The position numbers and the translations under genes are program-made. From the NCBI GenBank assembly GCA_019671135.1, contig JAHRHY010000009.1, positions 1,488,001-1,552,000 of the forward strand: a stretch of DNA of 64,000 nt, in the 5' to 3' direction. Under the pieces are notes generated by a model. That model was not told the DNA's origin. It saw only the letters and a program-made list of their open reading frames with translations, and did no database searches. Origin of the DNA: Linnemannia hyalina (Eukaryota > Mortierellomycota > Mortierellomycetes > Mortierellales > Mortierellaceae). Below are positions 56,064-64,000 of this stretch, piece by piece (positions within the stretch are counted from its first letter, which is position 1; each line of letters starts with the position of its first letter).

Positions 56064-56383
56064 ACGTAAAAAAAAAGGTTCTTTCGCAGTGCTTCGTTCG
56101 CTTGTTGTTGTTTTTTTTCTCATCGTGCATATACCATTCATCACAATATCATCATCATATAAAAAGACTCTTTCATATCGCGACTCTGCCTGGATCCTTT
56201 TATTTTGAAGCATGATGACGGGCGCGTGAAGTCATAAGCAAAGGAAACACTCTGTCCTTTGTACCCCTTCTAGCGTAGATGTAAACATGTGACCATTTGA
56301 TGTTGGTTTGTGTGGTGCCTGGTGTAATGGTAGGGTGAGGTGAGGAGAGAAGAGCAAGGGTGCTGAGCAGGGTTGTTGTATTT
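56064..56383. other. Convergent spacer, 53704 gene and polyQ gene
   Basis: About 320 bases with two 3' UTRs and T-rich DNA. No gene seen. Confidence 0.4.
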
Positions 56384-56660
56384 TCACATCTTGGGTTTGT
56401 CGGGTTTGGAAGCATACCCGTAAAAGATGGGCGACGTCCTCGCAGGATCCATCATCATCATTGGTGGTGGCCCTCCCCTTCCTCCTCCTCCTCCTACTGC
56501 TGATCCTACTACTCCACCTCCTCCTGCATAATGGTCCAAGATCGGTGCGCCCTGTTGTAGTCTGACATCTCCGAGTCCTGCGGTTCCTGTCGGTGGTGGT
56601 TGTTTTGATGGAAATCCTGAAGTATTAAGCCCGATGTGGTGTGGTGGTAATGGTGGTGGC

Positions 56661-56712
<52 letters not shown>

Positions 56713-57094
56713 GCATTGTAGTATATGTCCGCCGTTGTTGGAAGAAGAGTCCTGAAAACGCCGGGTGCAATTTTGAGGCATCTAAAGGACCATTCCCAAA
56801 AAAAAAAAAAAAAACGAGCTGGTTTAGAAATACCGAGGTGACTAGAAAGCACGGCCCAAAAGCGGATACAAAGTAGAAAATGGAGATCTTTTCTCGTGTG
56901 GCAAACTTACCAAGGCTGGGGTGGTGTGGGTGGAAGGGCGCCTGTCCAGCAGAAGCGGTAGGGTAGTGTTGTGAGGTATGGTGGTGCGGCGCTCTCCGGG
57001 CTGGACAGCTGAGCGGACAGGAGCCGGTATAGTGCTCATGGCGCGAGGAGCGGGGGTGTGCTCCCGGCCTCGACTGGTTGAGATGAGGGAGCAT
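56384..57094 (-). CDS. Small polyQ/Gly/Pro-rich protein, unknown
   Basis: Exon 1 is 57094-56911 and exon 2 is 56781-56384, with a 129-bp intron (GTAAGT...TAG, phase 1), giving 193 residues. The N-terminus is Pro/His/Ser-rich (MLPHLNQSRPGAHPRSS), followed by KLHPAFSGLFFQQRRTYTTM. A polyglutamine tract of about 18 residues then leads to PPPLPPHHIGLNTSGFPSKQ and a glycine-rich segment (GGGGVVGSAVGGGGGRG). It ends with four Met residues and a short tail. There is no known domain. The start is uncertain: the same frame stays open up to 57226, and the upstream C/T-rich stretch looks like a 5' UTR, so I prefer 57094. The protein is low complexity throughout and may be an RNA-granule component, but that is a guess. 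Confidence 0.6.
56661..56713. repeat. (TGT)n / polyQ microsatellite in coding exon
   Basis: About 18 trinucleotide units encode the polyglutamine tract in the 56384-57094 protein. The array is likely length-polymorphic. Confidence 0.85.
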
Positions 57095-57384
57095 GTGAGC
57101 GGGAGTGGAGAGTGAGCCGAGGAAGGAATGGAATAAGGAAGGAATGTAATGAACAAGAACGAAGAAAGGAAAACGAATTGGAGGAGAGGAGAAGGTGGAC
57201 GGAGAAAAAAAGCGAGTCAAGAACACTCAAAAAGGAAATAGAAAGAAATCATGGCAGAGTCCTGGTTTGCATGTGCCACACTTCGATCTACCTTCGCCGG
57301 AGGACATATCAACCAATACGCTTTTCTCCTTTGCTTCTCTTTCTTTTCAGATCACTTGTTTATTTCAAGTCGAAAGCAATCGGG

Positions 57385-59277
57385 CTAGAGACGCAGGGCT
57401 TGAACTGTCCTTCCAAAACCAACAGCAATCCAGTCAGGACTGGCACTGGACCAGGCCAATTGGTTGACCTCGCCTCCCACATTCGCCGCACGGAAGGGTT
57501 CGTGCAATACACGCGTTGAGGGGGTTGGGGCTGGACTCTTGGCCTTGTTGCTCGACGCCGACTTGCTATGGTGGAAGTCCAGCTCCTCCCGATCTTGCCT
57601 TGACGGATTGACCTCCCAGATAAACACTTGATGATCATCGCCTAGATGTCATATTGATATCACGTTAGTATTTGGTTTCATTTTAGCGATAGACTGCCTT
57701 CCTTTTCAAGCGCACGGAAAGGAGAGTGTCGAGACTTACTGCCGGTGGCGATTTCGGTGCTGCCGATGGGGGACCATGCCATGCAATTGAGTACTCCCTT
57801 GTGTCCGCGCAGTTCAGAGACAGGAATGCCAGGAACACGGATGTCCAGAATCTGAACACTGGAAGAGTCCATATGAAACGTCGAGAGGTAGTTGGTGTCG
57901 AGTTTGTTGAAGGCGAGTCGTACAAGCGGCACTGACTGTTGAGCCCCTGTCTGCAAGTTGGGACTTGATCCAGGCATGGCTGGGCTCGACGAACTAGTTT
58001 CGTAAATAATGGTCGAATGCTCCAATGCGCGGAGATCAAACATGCGCACGCTCCCGTCTGCTCCCACACTTGCAAAAATATCGGCGTTGTTCCCCGCAAA
58101 CGTCACGTCGTACACCTCCTTGTCGTGGGCAATCAGCTGGGTCTTTGCCTGGTTCGTCTCCACATTCCAGACTGTGCAGGTTGTATCAATCGAGCTGGTG
58201 ACAATTAACGAGGGGTCGTAGGTGTTCCAGTCAAACGACGTCAATGGTGCGCAAAAGTTTGCCTTGGTCTACTCATGCGTCATCGTCCAAACAAAGGGGG
58301 GGTGGTAGAGTATAAGGCATGGTGTTCAGGTTAATTGATGAATGCCATATTTTGGTCCGCAATACTAACGCCAATTAGCTGGGTTCTGCAACAGGGGGAC
58401 ACAAAGACATGGGGATATGAAGATATGGAGATATCGGGGCTTACATTGGCGAGGACAGCTCTCTGGGCGAGCTGTTGCTGGACGCCATGTGCTGGCCGTC
58501 TGCCTATCGTGTTGCTTCCAGAGTTAGTGCTCTCCGTGTCCTCCTTCAGTTCCCAAAGTCGAAGGTAGTCTCCTGTTGTCGCCAGCAAATCAAACGACCG
58601 ATGTCCGCCCTAATGGTAAGATAGAAAAGGGAAAAAGGTCGTTAGAGGAGTGACAGGTTGTAATCGTCTTCTTGCCAGTCTTTGCTGTTCACAGATAGCA
58701 TACATCACTGATTGACAACTGACCGCGCGCTAATTTTGCTTACCTTGTAGGGCTCCCACTTGATTTTCGTAACAGGGTATTGTTGGTGGTTGGTCTCTGC
58801 AATAGGCACCCAGTCCGACATCGAGTTGGGGTTGTAGTCTCTATCCTCAATACCCGCGAACTCTGGCAGTGTGATGATTTGAATCTACTTGTACATTTGC
58901 ACACATATAAGTTCTCTAATGAGTTCATGGTTCGAACTACACGACACGAGAGATCTCTTGAACAAAAGAGAGAGCCAAAGTGTGAAAAAAATGAAGACAG
59001 CACGAACCTTGTTACTGCCATCTTCTATGAAACTGCCAACGGCGAGTCGAAGTGCTTCGCGTTCGGTGGGCTGGTTTGACCAGTCGAGGCCGTAGACGGG
59101 CCAGGGTGCGGAGTAGTTGAGGATTTCTTTGCGCTGTTGTTGCTGCTGTAGCTGCCTTGAAGTTGGTGGAGGGATGGGAGGAGTTGATGCAGAAGGGGAG
59201 GAGGGCGAGGAGGAAGCGGAGAGGGAGTAACCCTGCCCGAAGCTTGTAGGACCTGATGCGCTGAGTGGAGAAGCCAT
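57385..59277 (-). CDS. DCAF7/WDR68-like WD40 adaptor
   Basis: Seven-blade WD40 protein of the DCAF7/WDR68/AN11/TTG1 group, which scaffolds DYRK kinases and other partners (family knowledge). Exons 59277-59008, 58884-58744, 58609-58445, 58268-57740 and 57641-57385 give 453 residues. The N-terminus is Ser/Pro-rich, with a Gln-rich helix. WPVYGLDWSNQ, RLAVGSFIEDGSNKIQIITL and KIKWEPYKGGHRSFDLLATT are early blades. NFCAPLTSFDWNTYDPSLIV then TSSIDTTCTVWNVET is the strongest family signature, followed by HDKEVYDVTFAGNNADIFAS, VPLVRLAFNKLDTNYLSTFH, and HKGVLNCMAWSPIGSTEIAT with GSDDHQVFIWEV. AYNEVNQ-type sequence appears as GGEVNQLAWSSASPDWIAVG. Introns are 109-176 bp. It shares a short divergent promoter with MPDU1. 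Confidence 0.9.
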
Positions 59278-59581
59278 GGGTTATTGTTGGTTGATATTTG
59301 TTGTTGTCGTTTCTTTGTCTATTTGTGAGTCTAGTGTGTGGGTATCCTGAGGTCAGTTGTAGTTTGTCGTCTATGGTCTTATTGTTGGGAAGTGGTCAAG
59401 GGGCTGTTGGGTCAAGAAAACGTGCACTTTGAAAGTGAGCCAGACTGTGACTGCCGTGTTGGCTGGCCAGAACGACTGGAGGCGAGAACAGGAACAGGGA
59501 GAAGACGAATCTCACTTACTCCTTCTTCTTCTTAACTCTTCACACTTCGCTCACTTCTCACTTGACCTGCCCGTTGCCACC
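59278..59581. promoter_or_regulatory. Bidirectional promoter of DCAF7 and MPDU1 genes
   Basis: 304 bases between the two divergent start codons. It contains C/T-rich leader sequence on the MPDU1 side. No specific site is called. Confidence 0.55.
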
Positions 59582-60412
59582 ATGCACCTGCCATACTTCT
59601 TGAAGGCTCCCGCCGTCGCCATTATCGGCGATACCTGCTACACAACCCTCATCGAGGACTTCAACTACACCCACGTCCCATGCATCAAGTACGCCATCTC
59701 AAAGGGCCTCGGCCTCGGAATCGTCGCCGGCGGTGCCATCGTCAAGGTGCCCCAGATTATCAAGATCGTCCAGGCCCGTTCCGCCAAGGGCATCTCCTTC
59801 TACGCCTACATGCTCGAGACCCTCGCCTGCGTCATCTCCCTTGCCTACAACGTCCGCAGCAAAAACCCCATCTCTACCTACGGCGAGACCTTTTTTGTCA
59901 CCCTCCAGAACCTCGCTATCATCGGACTTATGCTCCGCTACAGCGGCAAGAACACCACCGCTTTCATGATCCTCACCTCCTTCTTGTTCTTGGGCAACAT
60001 TCTCAGCAGGACCGCAGAGCACCTCTCAGCCGATGGCACCACCATTGTTCAGACCGCCTTGGTCTCGATGGACCTTCTTCGCTTCTTGCAGACCGCCACT
60101 ATCCCCATCAACTTGTTCTCCAAGGTTCCTCAGATTGTCGAGAACTACAAGAACGGTAGCACAGGACAGCTTTCTGCTTTCACCATTTTTAACTACTTTG
60201 CAGGATCGCTCGCCCGTGTCTACACCACCTTGACCGAGGTCGACGACATTATCATTCTCTCTGGATTCCTCCTCAGCACTTTGTTCAACTGCATCCTTGC
60301 CTTACAGATGGCTCTCTACTGGAACAGCGCCTCTACTCCCTCCAAGGTCAAGAGCGAGAAGAGCGATGGCTCTTCCTCCGAAACCAAGAAGCGCGTCAAG
60401 AAGCTCGATTGA
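59582..60412 (+). CDS. MPDU1: Mannose-P-dolichol utilization protein MPDU1, PQ-loop
   Basis: ER membrane protein needed for use of dolichol-P-mannose and dolichol-P-glucose in N-glycan, GPI and mannosylation pathways (family knowledge). 276 residues, single exon, from the ATG at 59582. A start at 59429 is possible in frame but lies in the promoter. The two PQ motifs are at about 57-58 (VKVPQIIKIVQARSAKGISF) and 183-184 (SKVPQIVENYKNGSTGQLSA), the latter with the typical NGSTGQLS loop. About seven hydrophobic segments are visible (LGIVAGGAIV, YMLETLACVISLAY, FVTLQNLAIIGLML, FMILTSFLFLGNIL, FLQTATIPINLF, FTIFNYFAGSLARVY, IILSGFLLSTLFNCILALQM). The C-terminus KRVKKLD gives a KKxx dilysine ER-retrieval motif. 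It is slightly longer than the human protein (247). Codons are strongly C-ending. Confidence 0.95.
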   Translation: MHLPYFLKAPAVAIIGDTCYTTLIEDFNYTHVPCIKYAISKGLGLGIVAGGAIVKVPQIIKIVQARSAKGISFYAYMLETLACVISLAYNVRSKNPISTYGETFFVTLQNLAIIGLMLRYSGKNTTAFMILTSFLFLGNILSRTAEHLSADGTTIVQTALVSMDLLRFLQTATIPINLFSKVPQIVENYKNGSTGQLSAFTIFNYFAGSLARVYTTLTEVDDIIILSGFLLSTLFNCILALQMALYWNSASTPSKVKSEKSDGSSSETKKRVKKLD

Positions 60413-61125
60413 GATGGGTGGTCCAGCGGCCGGTCAAGGATGGAGAGGGCGATGCGACGTGGAAGATCAATGCTCTGGGCATCATCATGGAGGAGCGGAG
60501 AAGGTGATGGCATCGGAGGCGAGTTTTCGGATGAGGAAGACGTTGGGCAATTGGAGGAAAGGCGATCCAGGACGCGGTCAAGGACCATGCACAAATCACG
60601 GTGGCAGAGGGGGTTGGTCTTGCAGGTGGGGAAGATGCGATTGAGGAGGATGATGGTGGTTGTAGGAGTGTTGGGTTGGGTGAGTCTGCAATGGTTGGTA
60701 TGGAAGTGGATGACAGAGATTCAGTTTGAGGGGGCGCGGGATCGATTCTTGCGACGACATGGACCATATCTTGAACACATCCCCTCTGCCAAACCAAGCC
60801 TTGTTAGTACTGGGGCCAGTAATCTTGTGCTCGAAGTTGAGTGAAGAATTATGTATCAATACAAAATGACATCTTTATCCGCATGTATGAACACTTTGCT
60901 TAATGCGCGCTTTTTCTCTGGAACTCTGTCCCCATATTTTTACCCGTGAGTTGGCAGCACATTGCCAGATTTTAGTGTGCTATTGTGCAAAATCGAAAAT
61001 GTCTCTCCTTGCTTGCATTCACGCTTGCATTTTTTTTTCTTTCGTTCTTTCACACACATCACTTCTCATTTATTCATTCATTCACTCAACTTACACCAAC
61101 TCATTCAACAGCCCAAACACTCTTT
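60413..61125. other. Stop-poor region downstream of MPDU1, possible extension
   Basis: Directly after the MPDU1 TGA the same frame stays open for about 144 codons to 60844. It reads a basic segment (RRSRTRSRTMHKSRWQRGLV), one membrane-like helix (MMVVVGVLGWVSLQWLVW) and a further 45 residues (GARDRFLRRHGPYLEHIPSA). It starts a possible Met at 60440. Minus-strand frames are open in the same place, so chance from base composition is possible. The remainder to 61125 is the leader of the Ldb17 gene. Whether this is a separate small gene, a readthrough tail or noise is unresolved. Confidence 0.3.
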
Positions 61126-63420
61126 ATGGACTTTGTCACAAATCACTTTGACTCCCCCGTTCTGTTCATTGAAGGTCCGTTCCATTTCTTGAACCTTGCA
61201 AAAGCGTCTTTCTTGTTGAGCCGGCTGTTTTTTTTAATCCTTGTACCGTTGGACACGCCCTCTTTCACATGCATTATTAGAACTCAAGGACATCCTTGAG
61301 CGTAAAGGTGCCTATGACAGTCCCGTGTCCCAGGTGAACGCCTTCCTCTCCCTCATGGTTCATTACCAAGGTAAATAATTCATCTGAGCCCACTATCGTC
61401 CATGTCACAGTCGCACAATTTCACGCTTACACCCTCCTTTGTCATGCACAACCTCCCATAGAAGAGTTCATGGATGAGTCGGGGCAGGATTTAGTATACT
61501 GCTGCTATAATCTCTTTGATTCGGATGTTTTTCATCGAAACACTGAGGTGGTTATGCGGTCCGTCATTGATCGGGCAATTGAGGTTTGTGCACTGTCTCT
61601 TTTTCACTGACCTTGCACGTTATCTTGCATTGGACCTGTGATTGGAGGCGTAGTCTTCTCGCTTCTCGTGTCGCTTTTCATTGACATGGATGCCAATTGG
61701 TCAAAAACACCTCAATATGTTGCCTAACGCTTATTGACATTTTGCATGTTTGTCGCAAAGTAGAGCTCATATGACAAGGACATGTGGATCACATATCATG
61801 TGTTACTGCACGCTGGCAAGGAGTCGCCCAGAATCTATCGCTGGATGTTCAGGAATGAGTTCTTTAGCAAACTCAAGGGTCAGATCCAACACCAGGAAGG
61901 TATGTCAGCTACCAAGAGTTAGTTGCCTGCAAGAAGGAGATGTAGCATGAGGTTCGTGGGCTTACCACTCTACTATTCATATACATTGATCCATAGGAAC
62001 CAGGATGCAACTAATTGCTATCGCGTTGATGTACGAGATGTGCAGGATTCAAACACTGAAGGCGAGCGACTTGGGTAAGCGCAAGTATACCATCTTATGA
62101 AATCTTATAATGACACAACAGTTTACATTCATCCAAGCGTCGTGTGCTAATATTCCATCCTGGTAATACATGTCAGCATTGGCGGACGAAACCTTTTTGA
62201 ACTACCTCCTGGATCTTGTTGAACACACTAGGACTGATGATGCAGAGCTATTGAACTACGGCGCTATTAAGTTGCTCTTGGTCTTCAACGAACAATACAT
62301 GCTCCACACCTCCAGTCGACCTCATAATATTCAATCAGGAACGAAATTCGCCTACAGCGGGAACCCATTGCTGACAGTGTTGATAGATCGGCTTGGACGT
62401 AGTGTGACGTTTGGCGAGAACTTGATCTTTATGTTGAACCGTGCAGGTATTTAAATGCCTTCACATCTGACATTGCTATTCTCGTGTCTTGTGTGCGCGT
62501 GTGTACCAAGCAACCGCTCAATCATTAATTACGACTTATTCACATTATGATGCCTTTGGGTAGAGGAAACAGCGCTTCAGATGCTGATTTTGAAAGTCCT
62601 GTACTTGCTGTTCACAAGCCCGAGTCTATACGAGTTCTTTTACACAAACGACCTCCACGTACTGGTAGATGTCGTCATTCGAGAGCTCTGGGATTTGCCT
62701 GAGGAAGAAGAGAGTCTTCGACACGCCTACCTCCGCGTCATGGGTCCGCTTTTGACCAACACACAACTCAAGAGGGCCACCTACAAGAGAGCCGAGATTG
62801 TTCGTTTGCTTCGGGAATTGGGAGGCGGCGATCTAGATTCGACACTTCGGAGACAGCTTCAGGAACAGCAGCTTCGGGAACAGTTGTTGGAACAGCAAAG
62901 AGCTCTGGGCGCCAAGTTTACGTACAGAGATCGAGAGAGTAGTTCGTCACCCTCGGTGCGGTGGACTTCTGATCGAAGTGGCTGCTCTAGTCCTGCCCTT
63001 TCGGCTGAGGTGGAGAAGAAGCGGGGGATGGGGCGGAGTAGGCTATCGATGGTTGAGTGCAGCTCGGATTCGCTCATGGTGCCGGGACAGGAAGAGCAGG
63101 CAGAGTCTTTGAGGCAGCATTTGGAGTTTCAGCAGGAACATGTTTCATCACCGACTGATGAGAGCCCGCTCCAAATCGAGGTCCCCACCATAGAATTCAA
63201 ATACGATCGGCAACCGGACAACAACATTTCACGCTCTTCCCAAAGAGCAGCTAGTCCAACCACACAGCGACTGGTGGAGCGGGTGCTGCGGGAATGGCTG
63301 GACAATGAGATGAAAAATGGCGCGGGTACAACAGGACATGGACTCTCTGTCCGTGGAGTGACTGACGGACACCCGACTGAGGCTGCACACGGACGGATTG
63401 CGATCCCTGTTGCTCAATAG
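61126..63420 (+). CDS. LDB17: Ldb17/SPIN90-like actin and endocytosis protein
   Basis: Cortical actin-patch protein of the Ldb17/SPIN90/Dip1 family, which activates Arp2/3 and sets the timing of endocytic actin (family knowledge). Exons 61126-61174, 61281-61370, 61462-61583, 61764-61899, 61997-62074, 62177-62446 and 62564-63420 give 533 residues. The spliced reading begins [18 protein letters not shown] and continues [20 protein letters not shown], then [20 protein letters not shown]. The conserved core is [23 protein letters not shown]-like ([20 protein letters not shown]) and [20 protein letters not shown] followed by [20 protein letters not shown] and [20 protein letters not shown]. This is the SPIN90/Ldb17 leucine-rich (DUF2013-type) domain. 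A Gln-rich coiled coil and a Ser-rich tail follow. The first donor (GTCCGT) is weak, so the first exon is the least certain. Confidence 0.9.
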
Positions 63421-63435
63421 TGTTACAACCCTTGA

Positions 63436-63441
63436 AATAAA
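63436..63441 (+). terminator. AATAAA polyadenylation signal of LDB17
   Basis: AATAAA 16 bases after the stop codon. Confidence 0.5.
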
Positions 63442-63610
63442 GTTGGTGGCGCTTCTTTTTTGATCCCATCAGCCGTCCCTGAAGGTCACGTGTAATTGTT
63501 TTTCAGCCCTTGTCGATTTTTTTTTTTTTTTTCCACTAACACTGCATTACTTTTCAGTACTTTCAACTAATCTACACTACATCAACAACAACAACAACAT
63601 CGCAGCAACA

Positions 63611-64000
63611 ATGACCGCAGAACAACACATTTCAGAGCACATGGCCAACCTGTCAGTTCAGGATTCGGAGCATTTGGAAGAACTGATCGAAAGTGCCCGT
63701 TACGGCGAGTTGGAGGAGATCCAGGCTGTTGTCCAGACCTCGGGACCCGAGAAGGCCAAGGTGCTCTTGTCCCACAAGGGTGACTATGGCAAGACCCCCC
63801 TTCATATGGCCGCCGCCAACGGACATCTCGGTAAGCTTACAGAAATGGAAAGTTGGGAGCAAAAAACAGGCGGGGAGGAAATACGAAAACTGGCAGATTT
63901 TTGAGGCGACGGCATGCGAATACATTGGAATTGAGAAGGTGCTTGATACTGGACGATCGAACGCTTCTGGATACAACAACAAGTCCCCCCCCCCCCCCCC
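63611..64000 (+). CDS. Ankyrin-repeat protein, Yar1-like, truncated at right edge
   Basis: First exon 63611-63830, ending with a GTAAGC donor; the rest is beyond the window or not readable. It encodes 73 residues: a short acidic and Gln-rich start (MTAEQHISEHMANLSVQD), a helix (EHLEELIESARYGELEEIQA), and the first ankyrin repeat (GDYGKTPLHMAAANGHL). This matches the start of Yar1-type ankyrin proteins, chaperones of ribosomal protein S3 (family knowledge), but a generic ankyrin protein is equally possible from one repeat. Near 63936-63984 a frame reads DTGRSNASGYNNKSP, which looks like ankyrin loop sequence, yet I find no acceptor of the right phase. The window then ends in a 16-base C run. 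Confidence 0.7.
63985..64000. repeat. Terminal poly(C) run, 16 C
   Basis: The window ends in at least 16 C. It sits where ankyrin coding sequence (NNKSP...) would be expected, so it is probably a sequencing or assembly artefact at a contig end. Confidence 0.6.

Noticed and set aside
57095..57226. Longer N-terminus for the polyQ gene starting at 57226
   Set aside because: The added segment is Phe/Ser/Pro-rich and derives from a C/T tract that looks like a 5' UTR.
58371..58400. Possible mini-exon in DCAF7 between exons 3 and 4
   Set aside because: Including it breaks the reading phase, while the direct splice gives the conserved NFCAPLTSFDWN segment.
59429..59581. Upstream in-frame start for MPDU1
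   Set aside because: It lies in the short bidirectional promoter, and the family's N-terminus begins near 59582.

Overview
The window is nuclear DNA from a filamentous fungus, most likely an early-diverging one (Mucoromycota; Mortierellomycotina is my best guess). The genes are intron-rich with short GTAAGT...TAG introns, are monocistronic on both strands, and sit in CT-rich, A/T-tract-rich intergenic DNA with many microsatellites. The gene content also fits: SMG9, MPDU1, UPF0415/DUF1308 and xanthine dehydrogenase are present, several of which budding yeast lacks. I see no tRNA, rRNA, CRISPR array or intact transposon. All gene models below were spliced by hand from the sequence; in each complete model the exon lengths sum to a whole number of codons.

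Layout. 1-1569 (-): 5' part of a 14-TM-type MFS exporter that runs off the left edge. 3420-4180 (-): decayed F-box pseudogene. 4561-7527 (-): SMG9. 8491-9627 (+): secreted or membrane protein with a glycine-zipper tail. 10088-11903 (+): TM plus coiled-coil protein with one GC-AG intron. 12059-13489 (-): KNOP1/SMAP-type lysine-rich nucleolar protein. 13740-15530 (-): tandem GATA-finger regulator. 16497-18619 (-): UPF0415/DUF1308 protein. 19031-23155 (-): SAM methyltransferase with two introns over 1.3 kb. 23156-29946: 6.8 kb gene desert with a polypurine tract. 29947-30294 (+): dithiol glutaredoxin. 30717-35336 (-): xanthine dehydrogenase. 38274-39365 (-): CENP-S/MHF1 in seven tiny exons. 39514-40960 (-): SAGA subunit Ada1/Hfi1. 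41313-42371 (+): Mrt4. 42735-45090 (+): unknown six-exon protein. 45523-47802 (-): HHCC integrase-type zinc finger fused to a Gln-rich region. 50712-52215 (+): WDR89-like protein. 53704-56063 (+): unknown coiled-coil protein. 56384-57094 (-): small polyQ/Gly-rich protein. 57385-59277 (-): DCAF7/WDR68. 59582-60412 (+): MPDU1. 61126-63420 (+): Ldb17/SPIN90. 63611 to the right edge (+): ankyrin protein whose later exons are cut off next to a 16-C run.

The genes are mostly unrelated housekeeping functions: RNA surveillance (SMG9), ribosome assembly (Mrt4, the KNOP1-like protein, the Yar1-like ankyrin protein), chromatin and genome stability (Ada1, MHF1), purine catabolism (XDH), dolichol-sugar use (MPDU1), endocytic actin (Ldb17) and WD40 adaptors. 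There is no operon or gene cluster. The arrangement shows compact head-to-head pairs with short shared promoters (Ada1/Mrt4, DCAF7/MPDU1) and tail-to-tail pairs. The most unusual items are the integrase-finger/Gln-rich protein, the glycine-zipper secreted protein, the seven-microexon MHF1 gene, the giant-intron methyltransferase, the GC-AG intron, the stop-free 3n introns, and a stop-free stretch in frame behind MPDU1.
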